A DNA stretch of 64,000 nucleotides. It comes from Paracoccaceae bacterium (GTDB lineage: Bacteria; Pseudomonadota; Alphaproteobacteria; Rhodobacterales; Rhodobacteraceae). The stretch spans positions 1 through 64,000 of the forward strand of contig JALUYI010000010.1 of assembly GCA_027013095.1 (NCBI GenBank), read 5' to 3'. The position numbers and the translations under genes were made by a program. Numbering within the stretch: position 1 is the stretch's first letter; every line of letters begins with the position of its first letter. Positions 41,258-50,902 of the stretch are shown one piece after another. The notes beneath the pieces were generated by a model, which saw only the letters and a list, made by a program, of their open reading frames with translations, did not search any database and was not told the origin of the DNA.

Positions 41258-43363
41258 CTAACGCAGTTTTATAACCGCCTTTTGCGACATACCGTTGGCA
41301 TCAACCACCGATATCTGCAGAAACCCCGGTCCGGCGGGTTGCCACTGAAACCAACGTTGGCGGGTGCCGATCCGGACCGGAACGCCGTTGGCCAACCATG
41401 TAAACGGCGGCGTGCCGTTGTTGATCTTCACCACCAGCGGCATCGGATCGTCGCTGCTCAGGCCCAGATCCACCAGCGCCCCATCCGGGGGAAAGATGAT
41501 CTCGGGCGCGTTACGAACCGGGTCAAACGCCGTTCCCGCGGGATGAAACTTGCGCAAGGGGGCTGGCAACCCGGCATTGTCCACCAGCAGCGTCGCCGGA
41601 TTTGGCAAAGGCAACGGCACCAGATGTGACCGCAGGCGACCGAAGGCCTCAAACAACAAGGGCGCGGCCAATTTTGCCCCCAAGATCCCGGGCACCGGCG
41701 TTCCATCGGGCCGTCCCAACCACACCCCGATCACGTCCGCCCCGTCAAAGCCGATCGCCCACGCATCGCGATACCCGTAAGAGGTACCGGTCTTGTAGGC
41801 CAGCCTGTTGTCGGGGGCCAGATCCGGCCCCTTGACCCCGGTCAGGATATCGGCAACCTGCCAAGCGGCGATCTCGGACATCAACGGTTTCAGCGGCGGT
41901 TTCGGTTTGACACCAAGACGCACGACGGGCGAAACCGGATGGCCACCATTGGCCAAACCCGCATAGAGCGTGACCAGATCCTCAAGGCTAACCCCCAGCC
42001 CGCCCAGCGCAATGGCCAGACCGGGCGGCGATTTCCCCGGCAGCACCGCCACAACGCCGGCCCGGCGCATGCGCGCAATCAGCCGCGCCGGACCCACCGC
42101 CTGCAACAGCTTGACCGCCGGAATATTCAGCGAATACCGCAGCGCATCCCGAACGCTGATCTCGCCGTAAAAGCGGTTGTCAAAATTCCGCGGCGCATAG
42201 GTGCCAAAGGCTGTGGGTTTATCCTCGATCAGGGTCGCCGGTTGCGCCAGCCCCCGATCAAAGGCCAGACCGTAGATGAACGGCTTTAGCGTCGAGCCCG
42301 GAGACCGGATTGCGCGAGTCATATCGACAAAGCCGCGGCTGGCCCGGTCAAGATACCCCGCCGAGCCGACCGAAGCGCGAATTTCCCCGGTCTTGTGATC
42401 CATCACCAGAATCGCGGCGGACAGGCCCGGTGGCTTGCCCAGCATGTAATTCGCAACCAGCGTTTGCAGCCGCGCCTGAAGATTGCGCGAAACGGTCAGC
42501 CGGTGAATCTGCAGCAGCGGCCGGGCAGCAACCACGCGATCCGCCAGATGCGGCGCAAGGCTCGGAAACGGAATACGCCGGCGGGTCACGACCTCGCTGG
42601 TGGCGGCACGAGCCTCATCCGCCGGCAAGACGCCAGCCCGGGTCAGGCGCGCCAGAACCCGGTTGCGCGCCGCCGCTGCGCGATCCGGCCAACGGTCAGG
42701 GCGCCGGACCTCGGGTGCCTGCGGCAAGGCCACCAAAAGGGCGGCTTGTGCCGCGGTCAGGCGGTGCGGCTCTTTGCCGAAGTAGGCGAGAGAGGCCGCC
42801 CGCACCCCCTCGAGATTGCCACCAAAGGGAGCCAGTTCAAGGTAGAGATTCAGAATGTCCTGTTTTGACAGGTGCTGCTCCAGCGCCAGCGCCAGACGGA
42901 TCTGGCGCAGTTTTGGCCCCCAGCGCCCGGTGCCACCACCCTCCAGCAGACGCGCCACCTGCATCGTCAGGGTTGACCCGCCGGAAACAATCCGCCCACG
43001 CCACAGGCTCTGCCATGCGGCGCGCAGCATGGCCACCGGATCGACCCCGTGGTGGCGGTAAAACCGCTTGTCCTCATAGGCCAGCAGATCGGCGATATAA
43101 CGCGGGTCCACATCCTGCACCTTGACCGGCAGACGCCACAGCCCGTTGCCCACCGTATAGGCACGCAACAACTTGCCGTCACGATCCTCGACCGTCACCG
43201 AGGTTGCCAGCGTCAGCGGCGGCAAGCGGGTGGACGCCACCCAGACCCGCAGCCCCATATCGCCAAGCGCCACGATGAACAGCAGCACGGCCCCGGCGCC
43301 CAGCAGCGCCATTTCGCGGCGCAATTGCCGTCCGGCGCGCGTCTTTGTCCCCACTCTGGACAT
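41258..43363 (-). CDS. pbpC: Penicillin-binding protein 1C
   Basis: A 701-residue bifunctional peptidoglycan synthase anchored by one N-terminal membrane helix (about residues 18-38). The GT51 glycosyltransferase domain has EDKRFYRHHGVDP and GGSTLTMQVARLL. The transpeptidase domain has Ser357 and Lys360 in SPGSTLKPF, the SLN motif in RYSLNIPA, and Lys524 in KTGTSYG. The C-terminal BiPBP_C domain, common to PBP1C, follows. It starts two bases after the alpha-2-macroglobulin stop, the classical PbpC/A2M pair. Confidence 0.96.
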   Translation of the reverse strand: MSRVGTKTRAGRQLRREMALLGAGAVLLFIVALGDMGLRVWVASTRLPPLTLATSVTVEDRDGKLLRAYTVGNGLWRLPVKVQDVDPRYIADLLAYEDKRFYRHHGVDPVAMLRAAWQSLWRGRIVSGGSTLTMQVARLLEGGGTGRWGPKLRQIRLALALEQHLSKQDILNLYLELAPFGGNLEGVRAASLAYFGKEPHRLTAAQAALLVALPQAPEVRRPDRWPDRAAAARNRVLARLTRAGVLPADEARAATSEVVTRRRIPFPSLAPHLADRVVAARPLLQIHRLTVSRNLQARLQTLVANYMLGKPPGLSAAILVMDHKTGEIRASVGSAGYLDRASRGFVDMTRAIRSPGSTLKPFIYGLAFDRGLAQPATLIEDKPTAFGTYAPRNFDNRFYGEISVRDALRYSLNIPAVKLLQAVGPARLIARMRRAGVVAVLPGKSPPGLAIALGGLGVSLEDLVTLYAGLANGGHPVSPVVRLGVKPKPPLKPLMSEIAAWQVADILTGVKGPDLAPDNRLAYKTGTSYGYRDAWAIGFDGADVIGVWLGRPDGTPVPGILGAKLAAPLLFEAFGRLRSHLVPLPLPNPATLLVDNAGLPAPLRKFHPAGTAFDPVRNAPEIIFPPDGALVDLGLSSDDPMPLVVKINNGTPPFTWLANGVPVRIGTRQRWFQWQPAGPGFLQISVVDANGMSQKAVIKLR

Positions 43364-43365
43364 AC

Positions 43366-46300
43366 TCAGGGCCGGATCAAAACCACATCGCTGGCAGTTC
43401 GGGCGTGAAACTGCGGGCGATACATGTCCTCGACACTGGCAGCCGGGTGGTGGAAACGTCCGGGTGCGGTGGCGCGTACGATATAGGCCAGTTGAAGCGG
43501 CTTTTTGCCAGACCAGTCCACGGCGGCGACAAAACGGTCATCACGGAACTCGGTATGGCGGGTTTGCGCCGCCGCTTTCAGCCAGCTCAGCGCTTTGACA
43601 TCCCCCGAGCGCAACAGGTGCGGATTGTCGATCCGGAACCCCGCGGGCAGCGGATCGTTGACGATCAGCCGCGCCTTTGATACCCGCGACGGAGACACCG
43701 TCAGAACCACCACCATGCGCCGATTGAGAGGCACGGTCCCGACCGAAACCGGCTGGCCGTCCATGGTGTAATATTGCCGCTCGATCCGATACCCGTTGCC
43801 ACTCGCCGGTTCCGCCTGCAGGGGAATGCCGGTCGTCGTCAACATGGCCACTGCGGATTTTCCCGAGGCGTTGGTGATCTGGACGCGTTGCCCGGCCTCG
43901 GTCTCTGCATCGAGAACCTGCACCAGCGGCCCAGAAACCGGCGCGCCGTTCAGCAGAAGCGCACCCGCAGGCGCCGCCTTGATCAGCGCATCGGCGGCCA
44001 GCAGGGACCACATGTTCTCTTGGGTCGAGCGGCGGCGAGAGACCAGCGCATCCGGGGACAGGCGTGCGGCCAGCGCCTGCTGGTCCAGCACCTCGGACCC
44101 CGCCTCGGCCGCCAGCGTCAAAACCGCGGCGGTGTCTCTGAGGTCGGTGCCAAAATCGACACGCCAAGCCGCGGATTCAGGAACGCTCGACTGTGCCTTC
44201 AGCCTCTGTCCGGCCTTGCGGAACATGCGATCTGCCCGGGGCTGGTCGCCATAATAAGCCAGCGCCGCACCCAGCTGCGCAAGCGCCAGCGGCGTTGCAA
44301 ACTGATCCGCCTTGGCGTCGGCATAATAGCGCAAGTCGCCGATATTGGCGGCTCCTTCGCGGGCCAGCACCATCAGTGCATAGGCAATACCCTCGCCTCC
44401 CTTCTCGAAATCCTGCGCATAGTTCAACTGGTTGCGCAGGTTGTCCATGGCCAGTCGAAAGGCCACGGGCGGCACACTGTAGCCTTTTGATCGCGCCCGG
44501 CTCAGAAAATCGCTGACATAGGAGTCCAGCCAAAGGTCGCCATTGCCCGGCGCCCACAGCCCGAAAGATCCTGCCGAGGACTGGTTGGACAGGATCTCGG
44601 CAATCGCCTGCTTGATGCGGGTGCGAACAGCCTTGTGCGGACCAAGGTCCAGCGCCTCGGCAACATCGCCAAAGTAAAGCAGCGGCAGCGCCTTTGAGGT
44701 AAGCTGCTCGGTGCAGCCGTAGGGGTAGCGATCCAGTGCCTCCAAAAGGCCCGCCGCATCAAATCTCGCGATCGGCCCCACCGACAGCGTGGCCCGCCCG
44801 CTGCCGGGGCGGTAGCCATCAAAAGCATCCGCCGTCAGCGTGAATGTCTTGCCGCGGGCCAACTCAATCCGCGTCGTTCGGGAAACCTTGGGATCGTTGG
44901 CGCGCACCGGAACCGTTAAAACCTTGGTCAGCTTCTGCCCGTCGGGCGTGGTCAGGACTACGGTGATTTTCGCCGCCCCCTCGGCTCCGGGGGCGGTGAG
45001 CGGCAGGCTGAACCTGCGGGTCTGCTTGGCCGCCAGATCAAAGGATGCCGGCAGCGCACCAACATCCAGACCAAGGCCGTCGCTGCCGGTGATCGTCAGG
45101 CCCATCCGTCCAGTCGGGCCGAAAGCGTGGGAAATCTCCAGCAACACGCGGCTGGTGTCATGGGGCGCCAGAAAATGCGGTAAGCTGGCGGTCAGCACCA
45201 CCGGGTCACGCGCCAGCACGTCCTTGCTGGCCTGTCCGACTCCGGTCTTTGACCAAACCACCGCCATCAGGCGCACGGTGCCATTGAAGGCGGGCAGATC
45301 GAAATCAGCCCGGACCGTTCCATCGGCCGCAACCTTGAGCGGGCCGGAAAAGAACGAGACCAGCTTGCCCACCGGCGGCGCGCTTTGCAGATGCTCGGAC
45401 ACGGGGCTACCCCCACCCGAGCGCACCTGCCCGCGCCGCCCCTGCAAGCCGTCAATCAGGCGGCCATAAACATCGCGGATGTCCATGCCCAGCTTGGCCT
45501 GACCAAAATAATGCCCGTCAGGATCGGGAGCGGCGAAATTGGTCAGGTTGAGGATGCCCAGATCCACCGCCGCGATACTGGCATAGGCGGTCTCGCCTGC
45601 ACGCAGACCCGAGACCTTGAGGGCCGCTGGCAAAATTCCGCGCGGCCTCACCGTGTCAGCGGTCGTAAAGGCCACCTGCAGGCGGTGTTGCCCGGGATCG
45701 ACGCTGGCCCAGTTCAGGCCGATGGCACGACTTGGATTGTGTCCGGCCGCCACGTCCAGCGGGCGAATGACTGTAGCGCTGACATAGGCCCCGCTGCCCC
45801 AGTCCTCGGTCACCGGAAGCGAAATCATGTTCTCACCCTTTTTCACCGCCACCGTCTTCATCGCGATCAGGCGATTGGAGACAACCGTCACCAGCGCCGT
45901 TCCCGCATAGCGCGGCACCAGCCGCACATGGGCGACATCGCCGATCTTATAGCGGGGCTTGTCCAACCCGATATCCAGCGTATCGGGCGTATTTCCGCTG
46001 CCCGCTGAGGCATACCACCCCGCGGTAAAGGCAAAGCTGGCACTGGAATAGGGGGCCGAGGCGCTGGCAAGCCTCAGTTCATAGCGGCCCCAGTCAACCG
46101 GGGCCTCGACATGGCCGGGCGCGGCCGTGCCCAGCGTCAGCTCACCACTGGCAATGCGGGTTCTGGTGGTGATCGGTTCATAGCTCCAGTTGCCATAGGA
46201 TTCATACCATTGATAGCGGGTCTTGACGCGCACCAGCGACCAACGCAGCTGCGACACCGCACGCGGCCGCAGGTCCGGCCCCACCGCGCGCACATCAAAT

Positions 46301-48867
46301 GCCGCCAGACCGCCCTGCGGCAGGACACCGTCAAACAGCGGCTTGATGCCCAAGAGCGTCGTGGCCGGGGCCAGAGCCCGCTCGATCCGGCGCTCGACCG
46401 GGCGGCCCGAGCCTTCGCGCACTCGCACTAGGGCGCGCAACTTCAGCGGCCGCATCACCTTGCCGACCTTGGGCATCGTCAGGGCAAAGGCCAGCTTGCC
46501 CGACGCGTCGGTTCGCAATTTCCCGTTGGTAAAGGACACCCGCGCCGCAAAAGGCTGATCCTGCGGGCCAAAGCTGTAGCCGGGATAGCCGTCCAACCCG
46601 TCGGCCAGCAAGACCCGGGTTTCGGCCTCGACCGCCAGATTAGCTGCCGGCGCGCCATAAAGGTATCTGGCCGCCAGATCGAGCACGGGCACATCGGTGA
46701 CCTTCAGCGCCGCCCCTCTGAGGGCCAGCTTGAAATCGACGCGCTCGGGGGTGAAATCCTCGACCAGAAATTTCGCCGTCACCAGCGCCTTGGCCTTGGG
46801 GTCGGCGTAAAGACGCATCGTCCATGTCCCGCGCTCGGCCGTTGGCGGCAGCGGTACGGCAAAGACATGCCCGCCCGCACCCTGATCAGCAGACAAAATG
46901 CGGGTGAATTCGACCCCATCGGGGCGCGTGACAATGGCAGTCAGCGCCAGACCGCTCAGCGCCTCGGCCCGGGCATCGCGCACCAGAGCAGTTGCGTGAA
47001 CCGTCTCGCCAGCCCGGTACGCACCGCGATCGGTGGTCAGAAATACGTCAATCGGTGGCGGTGAGCGGCGGCCCCTTACCCCCCGGTCCGACAGATCGAA
47101 CGCCGGGCTGGTCAGCCCGAGAAAGGCAAAATCATCGCCCTTTTCCACCGTCACCAGCGCCGGTGAACTGGCTGCGGCCCCGCGCAACAGACCCGGTGCA
47201 AAACGCGCGTATCCGGCGGCGTCGGTGGTGGTCTCGGCCAGCACCATATTGTTGATGGCGACTAGACGCACCCGCGCGCCCTGTTTGGGGGCCACCGTAT
47301 CCAGAGAGCGCACGAAGACATGCAGCCCATCCGCCCCCTTCATGGTCGAGATCCCCAGATCCGTGACCACGAACCATTGCGAGGCCGCAGCATTGTCCTG
47401 AGACTTGTCCCCCGGCACTCGTGCGCTGAGGACATAGACCCCCGGCTTGAAGGTCTTGACCGCATCGCCAATGGGCAACGCCGTGGTCACGTCCTTGTTC
47501 AGCTCGCGCGAGACCAGCCCAACGCCGGACCAGACCTCGGCCCCTAGCGATTTTTTCAGGTCGCGCTCATCCCAGCTGGACAGCGGATTGGCAAACATTC
47601 CGTTCCTGAGAACGCGCACAAGGTTGCGCTCGCCAACGCGGCGAATGGTCAGATCGACCTTGTCCAGATTGACGGTAACAATGGGAATCCGCGCCGCTTC
47701 ACCCCGCGGCAGCACATAGGCCCGACCAACGAAATGGGCCGAGGGCGCCCGGTCGCGCACATAAACGCTGAGATCAACTGACTTTAGCAGCTTTTCCCCG
47801 CTCTGCGCCGGCAGGCCCTTGCGAAACGTCAGTCGATAGCGGGCGCCGTGGCGGACCCCCTCGACACAAATCTGCCGACCCTTTGATTCGACCGCCAGAC
47901 CCGGCTCGGGCAGGCGCACATAAGTGCCGTAATCAACGCCGGCGGGAACCAGAGCCTCGGAAAACGTCACGCAGATGCGGGGCTGCGCGGCGTTGTTGTC
48001 AACCGTGTGCTCGGTCACGCGGAACCCGAACAGCCTGAGGGCCCGGTCCAGCGCCTTTGCGGTTTCAGCCTGTGGGCGAATGGCCTGCGCCAGACGAAGA
48101 GCATCGATGGACAGGCGCCCCCGATCCCGACGCTCGAGAACCCCGGCAAGGACGCGCAGCGCATCCGCCTTGACCCGCGCCGTTCGCGCCCGCACGAACG
48201 CATTGATCGCCGCTGCACTGGCCGTCCGGATCAGCGTGCCCCTGTCCGCGCCGTTCTGCGGCGGCACCTTGAAGGCCAGCAGCGCAAATTTCAGCCAACC
48301 GCTGGGGCTGTCGCTGAGGGTCACCGACTCGGCCATAAAGGCCATCGCGTCCCGCAACCTTTTTGTCACCAGCGCATTGCGCGATGCGCGCTCCAGCTGA
48401 TCCACGCTCCACTCGTCGGCGGGGTGCTTTTTGGCCAGCCCCTCGGCCTGACGGCGCGCCTCGGCAAAAAAGCTGGCGGGCAGGAAGGACAGGCGTTGCA
48501 GCCGCGCTTTTTGCTGTTTCAGAACCCTTGGTGAGGTCCGGAACACCCGGGCCGAAATGGCGCGGTCAAACGGCTTGGCCTCACTCACACCCGATTTTGG
48601 AAAACAGGCCAGAGACTTGAGGTTATAGGTAAAAGCCTTGCAGGCGGAATCGTCCAGACAGGTTTGGGCGCAGTTCTCCAGCGTCGTCTGAAAGATCGGC
48701 TGCAGATCATTGCCGGGAAAATCCATGTTTCGCGTGATAGCAAGCCGGTTGTCTGGTACGATACCCTGCAGAGGCCCTGCGGCCCGCGCCGTGTTTGCCA
48801 GCAGCAGACCGCCGCAAACCGTGCCAAGAAATATCCCAAACCAAAATTGCGCCCTTGTCAAAAACAT
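43366..48867 (-). CDS. Bacterial alpha-2-macroglobulin with N-terminal PAN/apple-like domain
   Basis: A 1833-residue periplasmic protease trap of the YfhM/ECAM family. A signal peptide or anchor covers residues 4-31. A cysteine-rich PAN/apple-like segment follows (CAQTCLDDSACKAFTYN and CFPKSG). Then come many macroglobulin (MG) domains, a bait region, and the thioester domain with CTEQ, Cys1385 and Gln1388 forming the thioester. ATG 48867 follows GAGAGGG; an upstream TTG would add 25 residues. It is encoded directly before pbpC. The pair is thought to trap attacking proteases where the envelope is breached. Confidence 0.93.
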   Translation of the reverse strand: MFLTRAQFWFGIFLGTVCGGLLLANTARAAGPLQGIVPDNRLAITRNMDFPGNDLQPIFQTTLENCAQTCLDDSACKAFTYNLKSLACFPKSGVSEAKPFDRAISARVFRTSPRVLKQQKARLQRLSFLPASFFAEARRQAEGLAKKHPADEWSVDQLERASRNALVTKRLRDAMAFMAESVTLSDSPSGWLKFALLAFKVPPQNGADRGTLIRTASAAAINAFVRARTARVKADALRVLAGVLERRDRGRLSIDALRLAQAIRPQAETAKALDRALRLFGFRVTEHTVDNNAAQPRICVTFSEALVPAGVDYGTYVRLPEPGLAVESKGRQICVEGVRHGARYRLTFRKGLPAQSGEKLLKSVDLSVYVRDRAPSAHFVGRAYVLPRGEAARIPIVTVNLDKVDLTIRRVGERNLVRVLRNGMFANPLSSWDERDLKKSLGAEVWSGVGLVSRELNKDVTTALPIGDAVKTFKPGVYVLSARVPGDKSQDNAAASQWFVVTDLGISTMKGADGLHVFVRSLDTVAPKQGARVRLVAINNMVLAETTTDAAGYARFAPGLLRGAAASSPALVTVEKGDDFAFLGLTSPAFDLSDRGVRGRRSPPPIDVFLTTDRGAYRAGETVHATALVRDARAEALSGLALTAIVTRPDGVEFTRILSADQGAGGHVFAVPLPPTAERGTWTMRLYADPKAKALVTAKFLVEDFTPERVDFKLALRGAALKVTDVPVLDLAARYLYGAPAANLAVEAETRVLLADGLDGYPGYSFGPQDQPFAARVSFTNGKLRTDASGKLAFALTMPKVGKVMRPLKLRALVRVREGSGRPVERRIERALAPATTLLGIKPLFDGVLPQGGLAAFDVRAVGPDLRPRAVSQLRWSLVRVKTRYQWYESYGNWSYEPITTRTRIASGELTLGTAAPGHVEAPVDWGRYELRLASASAPYSSASFAFTAGWYASAGSGNTPDTLDIGLDKPRYKIGDVAHVRLVPRYAGTALVTVVSNRLIAMKTVAVKKGENMISLPVTEDWGSGAYVSATVIRPLDVAAGHNPSRAIGLNWASVDPGQHRLQVAFTTADTVRPRGILPAALKVSGLRAGETAYASIAAVDLGILNLTNFAAPDPDGHYFGQAKLGMDIRDVYGRLIDGLQGRRGQVRSGGGSPVSEHLQSAPPVGKLVSFFSGPLKVAADGTVRADFDLPAFNGTVRLMAVVWSKTGVGQASKDVLARDPVVLTASLPHFLAPHDTSRVLLEISHAFGPTGRMGLTITGSDGLGLDVGALPASFDLAAKQTRRFSLPLTAPGAEGAAKITVVLTTPDGQKLTKVLTVPVRANDPKVSRTTRIELARGKTFTLTADAFDGYRPGSGRATLSVGPIARFDAAGLLEALDRYPYGCTEQLTSKALPLLYFGDVAEALDLGPHKAVRTRIKQAIAEILSNQSSAGSFGLWAPGNGDLWLDSYVSDFLSRARSKGYSVPPVAFRLAMDNLRNQLNYAQDFEKGGEGIAYALMVLAREGAANIGDLRYYADAKADQFATPLALAQLGAALAYYGDQPRADRMFRKAGQRLKAQSSVPESAAWRVDFGTDLRDTAAVLTLAAEAGSEVLDQQALAARLSPDALVSRRRSTQENMWSLLAADALIKAAPAGALLLNGAPVSGPLVQVLDAETEAGQRVQITNASGKSAVAMLTTTGIPLQAEPASGNGYRIERQYYTMDGQPVSVGTVPLNRRMVVVLTVSPSRVSKARLIVNDPLPAGFRIDNPHLLRSGDVKALSWLKAAAQTRHTEFRDDRFVAAVDWSGKKPLQLAYIVRATAPGRFHHPAASVEDMYRPQFHARTASDVVLIRP

Positions 48868-49026
48868 GCCGGCCCTCTCAAACGTATCAACAACACCGAT
48901 CATGCTGACATAAAACGCCCCCGAAATCCAATATTTCCACAATATGTCGGATTTCCAACCAGACGGTCAAATGCGTGAGTTATACCAGAGGCCCCACACG
49001 GGCGTGCCACGAGGTCGGCTGCCGGT

Positions 49027-49635
49027 TCAGAGCCGCCGCAGACGTGGGGTGCCCGGCGTGCGCTCCTGAAACAGATCACGCAGCGCCGTCACCGTGGAGA
49101 GGACCTCGTCCTCGATCTGGCCCTGACCCTCTGCAACCCAACGGCTGACCCCAACGCGAATGGCCGCGGCAACGGTGGCCGCCATCAGCCTAGGCCGTGG
49201 ATCCTCGGGCCCGACCGAGAGGCGGCGGGCGATGACGACCCCCATCTGGTCCTCGTAGCGGCAAAAGGTCTGGTCCTTGACGAACATCAGCTTGGGGTGG
49301 GTGCGCGACAGCTCCAAGAGGGCGCGCAACTGGGTGCGGTTGATCTCGGTCTGGCGAAAATGCGCAACCAGCAGGTCGGCCAGATCATCCAATAGCGGTC
49401 CGCTCCCGTTGACGAACTGCTCGACCTTTTCATCAGACAGGGCGACCGGCGGCGGCAGCAGCGCCTCTTCCTTGAAAGCAAAATAGTTGAAAAACGAACG
49501 TAGGCTGATCCCCGCCCGTTCGGCGATCATCTCGGTGGTGATGTTATCCAGCCCGTCAGACAGGGCCAGCTCGACCGCAGCCTTGCGGATAGTATCGGCG
49601 GTTCTCTTGCGACGGCGGGCGCGGAGTGTGGACAT
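49027..49635 (-). CDS. TetR/AcrR-family regulator
   Basis: A 202-residue repressor-type protein. The N-terminal helix-turn-helix runs through KRTADTIRKAAVELALSD, ITTEMIAERAGISLRSFFNYF, with the typical Tyr-Phe and Lys-Glu-Glu following. The ligand-binding C-terminal domain is variable and gives no hint of ligand. It is divergent from an RND efflux pair, with paired TTGC/GCAA half-sites in the intervening region, so it probably represses the pump. Confidence 0.92.
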   Translation of the reverse strand: MSTLRARRRKRTADTIRKAAVELALSDGLDNITTEMIAERAGISLRSFFNYFAFKEEALLPPPVALSDEKVEQFVNGSGPLLDDLADLLVAHFRQTEINRTQLRALLELSRTHPKLMFVKDQTFCRYEDQMGVVIARRLSVGPEDPRPRLMAATVAAAIRVGVSRWVAEGQGQIEDEVLSTVTALRDLFQERTPGTPRLRRL

Positions 49636-49651
49636 GATCTGACTTTTTGTC

Positions 49652-49686
49652 TTGCATTATGGGCAAATTTTGCATATCGCGCAAAA
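49652..49686. promoter_or_regulatory. Repeated TTGC-N7-GCAA sites between tetR and the RND operon
   Basis: Two inverted repeats share one geometry: TTGC-N7-GCAA at 49652-49666 and TTTTGC-N7-GCAAAA at 49668-49686. They lie in the 91-bp divergent region between the TetR-family gene and the adaptor gene, where both promoters must be. The spacing fits a TetR-type dimer site present twice. Confidence 0.5.
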
Positions 49687-49726
49687 ATAGCACTTGTCAA
49701 CACTGGATAACAGAGCCGGATCGCCC

Positions 49727-50902
49727 ATGCTTTCGACACGTTCCCTGAAATTCGTTTCCCTGTCCTCGCTGATCCTGCTGGCATTCACCCTGTTGGGTGC
49801 TGGTGCCAAGGCCCAGGGCCCGGCCGCGCCGGCGGTGACCGTGGTCAGCATGAAACCGCGCGAAATGCTGGCCCGGGTTTCAGTGTCTGGCACACTGGTC
49901 GCCCGCAACGAGGTTTTCGTCAACACCCGGATCAGCGGACAGGTGATCGAGCGCCTGAATGTTGATATTGGCGATCAGGTTACAGCCGGAGACATTCTGG
50001 CGGTCCTGGACAAGCGAACCCTGCGCGTACGTCTGGAACAGGCGCAGGCCTCGCTGGATCGCGCCAGGGCCTCGGTGCAGCAGGCCAAAAGCCAGATAGA
50101 TCTAGCCCGGGTGCGTCTGGATCAGGCGCAGACCTCGTATAACCGCAATGCCAAGCTGCGGCAGACAGGAACGATTTCACAGGCGGTGCTGGACCAGAGC
50201 GTCACCACGCTCGACAGCGCGCAAGCGACGGTTGCCTCGGCCGAGGACGGTCTGGCGGTGGCCAAATCATCGGTTGCACAAGCCCAGGCGCAGGTCGATC
50301 TGGCGCGCCTGAACCTGTCCTTTGCCGACATAAAGGCGCCCGTCAGCGGCGTCATCTCCAGCCGCAGCGCAAAACGCGGCGCCGTGGCCGTGGCCGGTCC
50401 GTCGCCGATGTTCCGCATCATCGACAAGGGCGAAATCGAGGTCGCCGTGGATGTTATCGAGACCGAGATCGGTCTCCTCAAGACCGGCGACGAGGCAACC
50501 CTGGACATCGCCGGGCTTGGTCGCCTCAGCGGCAAGGTCCGGCAGATTTCCCCGCGGGTCGATCAGCGCACCCGTCTGGGCACAGTGCGGATCAGCCTTC
50601 AACCCAACCCCGGGCTGCGGCTGGGATTGTTCGCAAACGGCTGGATCACCGCGGCGCGGCGCGTGGCCCCGGCCATTCCTGCCAGCGCCGTGTTGTCGGA
50701 TGAAAAGGGCGATTTCGTGCTGAGAGTGATCGATGGCAGCGTGCGCAAACAACGCATCACCACCGGCCTGTTCTGGCAAGGGTTCCGCGAGGTCACCAGT
50801 GGGCTGTCGGCCAACCAGCCAGTGCTGCTGCGCGCCGGGGCCTTTTTCCGCGACGGGGACAAGGTCACCCCGGTTGCCGCCAAGCCCGGGGTTCAGCCAT
50901 GA
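49727..50902 (+). CDS. RND efflux periplasmic adaptor (membrane fusion protein)
   Basis: A 391-residue HlyD/AcrA-type adaptor. A signal sequence covers about residues 1-30. The barrel-sandwich half-motifs are around VNTRISGQVIERLNVDIGDQV and FADIKAPVSGVISSRSAKRG, separated by a long coiled coil of Gln/Ala/Asp-rich heptads (about residues 95-195). A beta-barrel and membrane-proximal domain follow. ATG 49727 is chosen; a TTG 11 codons earlier is possible. Its stop overlaps the permease gene by ATGA. Confidence 0.92.
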   Translation: MLSTRSLKFVSLSSLILLAFTLLGAGAKAQGPAAPAVTVVSMKPREMLARVSVSGTLVARNEVFVNTRISGQVIERLNVDIGDQVTAGDILAVLDKRTLRVRLEQAQASLDRARASVQQAKSQIDLARVRLDQAQTSYNRNAKLRQTGTISQAVLDQSVTTLDSAQATVASAEDGLAVAKSSVAQAQAQVDLARLNLSFADIKAPVSGVISSRSAKRGAVAVAGPSPMFRIIDKGEIEVAVDVIETEIGLLKTGDEATLDIAGLGRLSGKVRQISPRVDQRTRLGTVRISLQPNPGLRLGLFANGWITAARRVAPAIPASAVLSDEKGDFVLRVIDGSVRKQRITTGLFWQGFREVTSGLSANQPVLLRAGAFFRDGDKVTPVAAKPGVQP

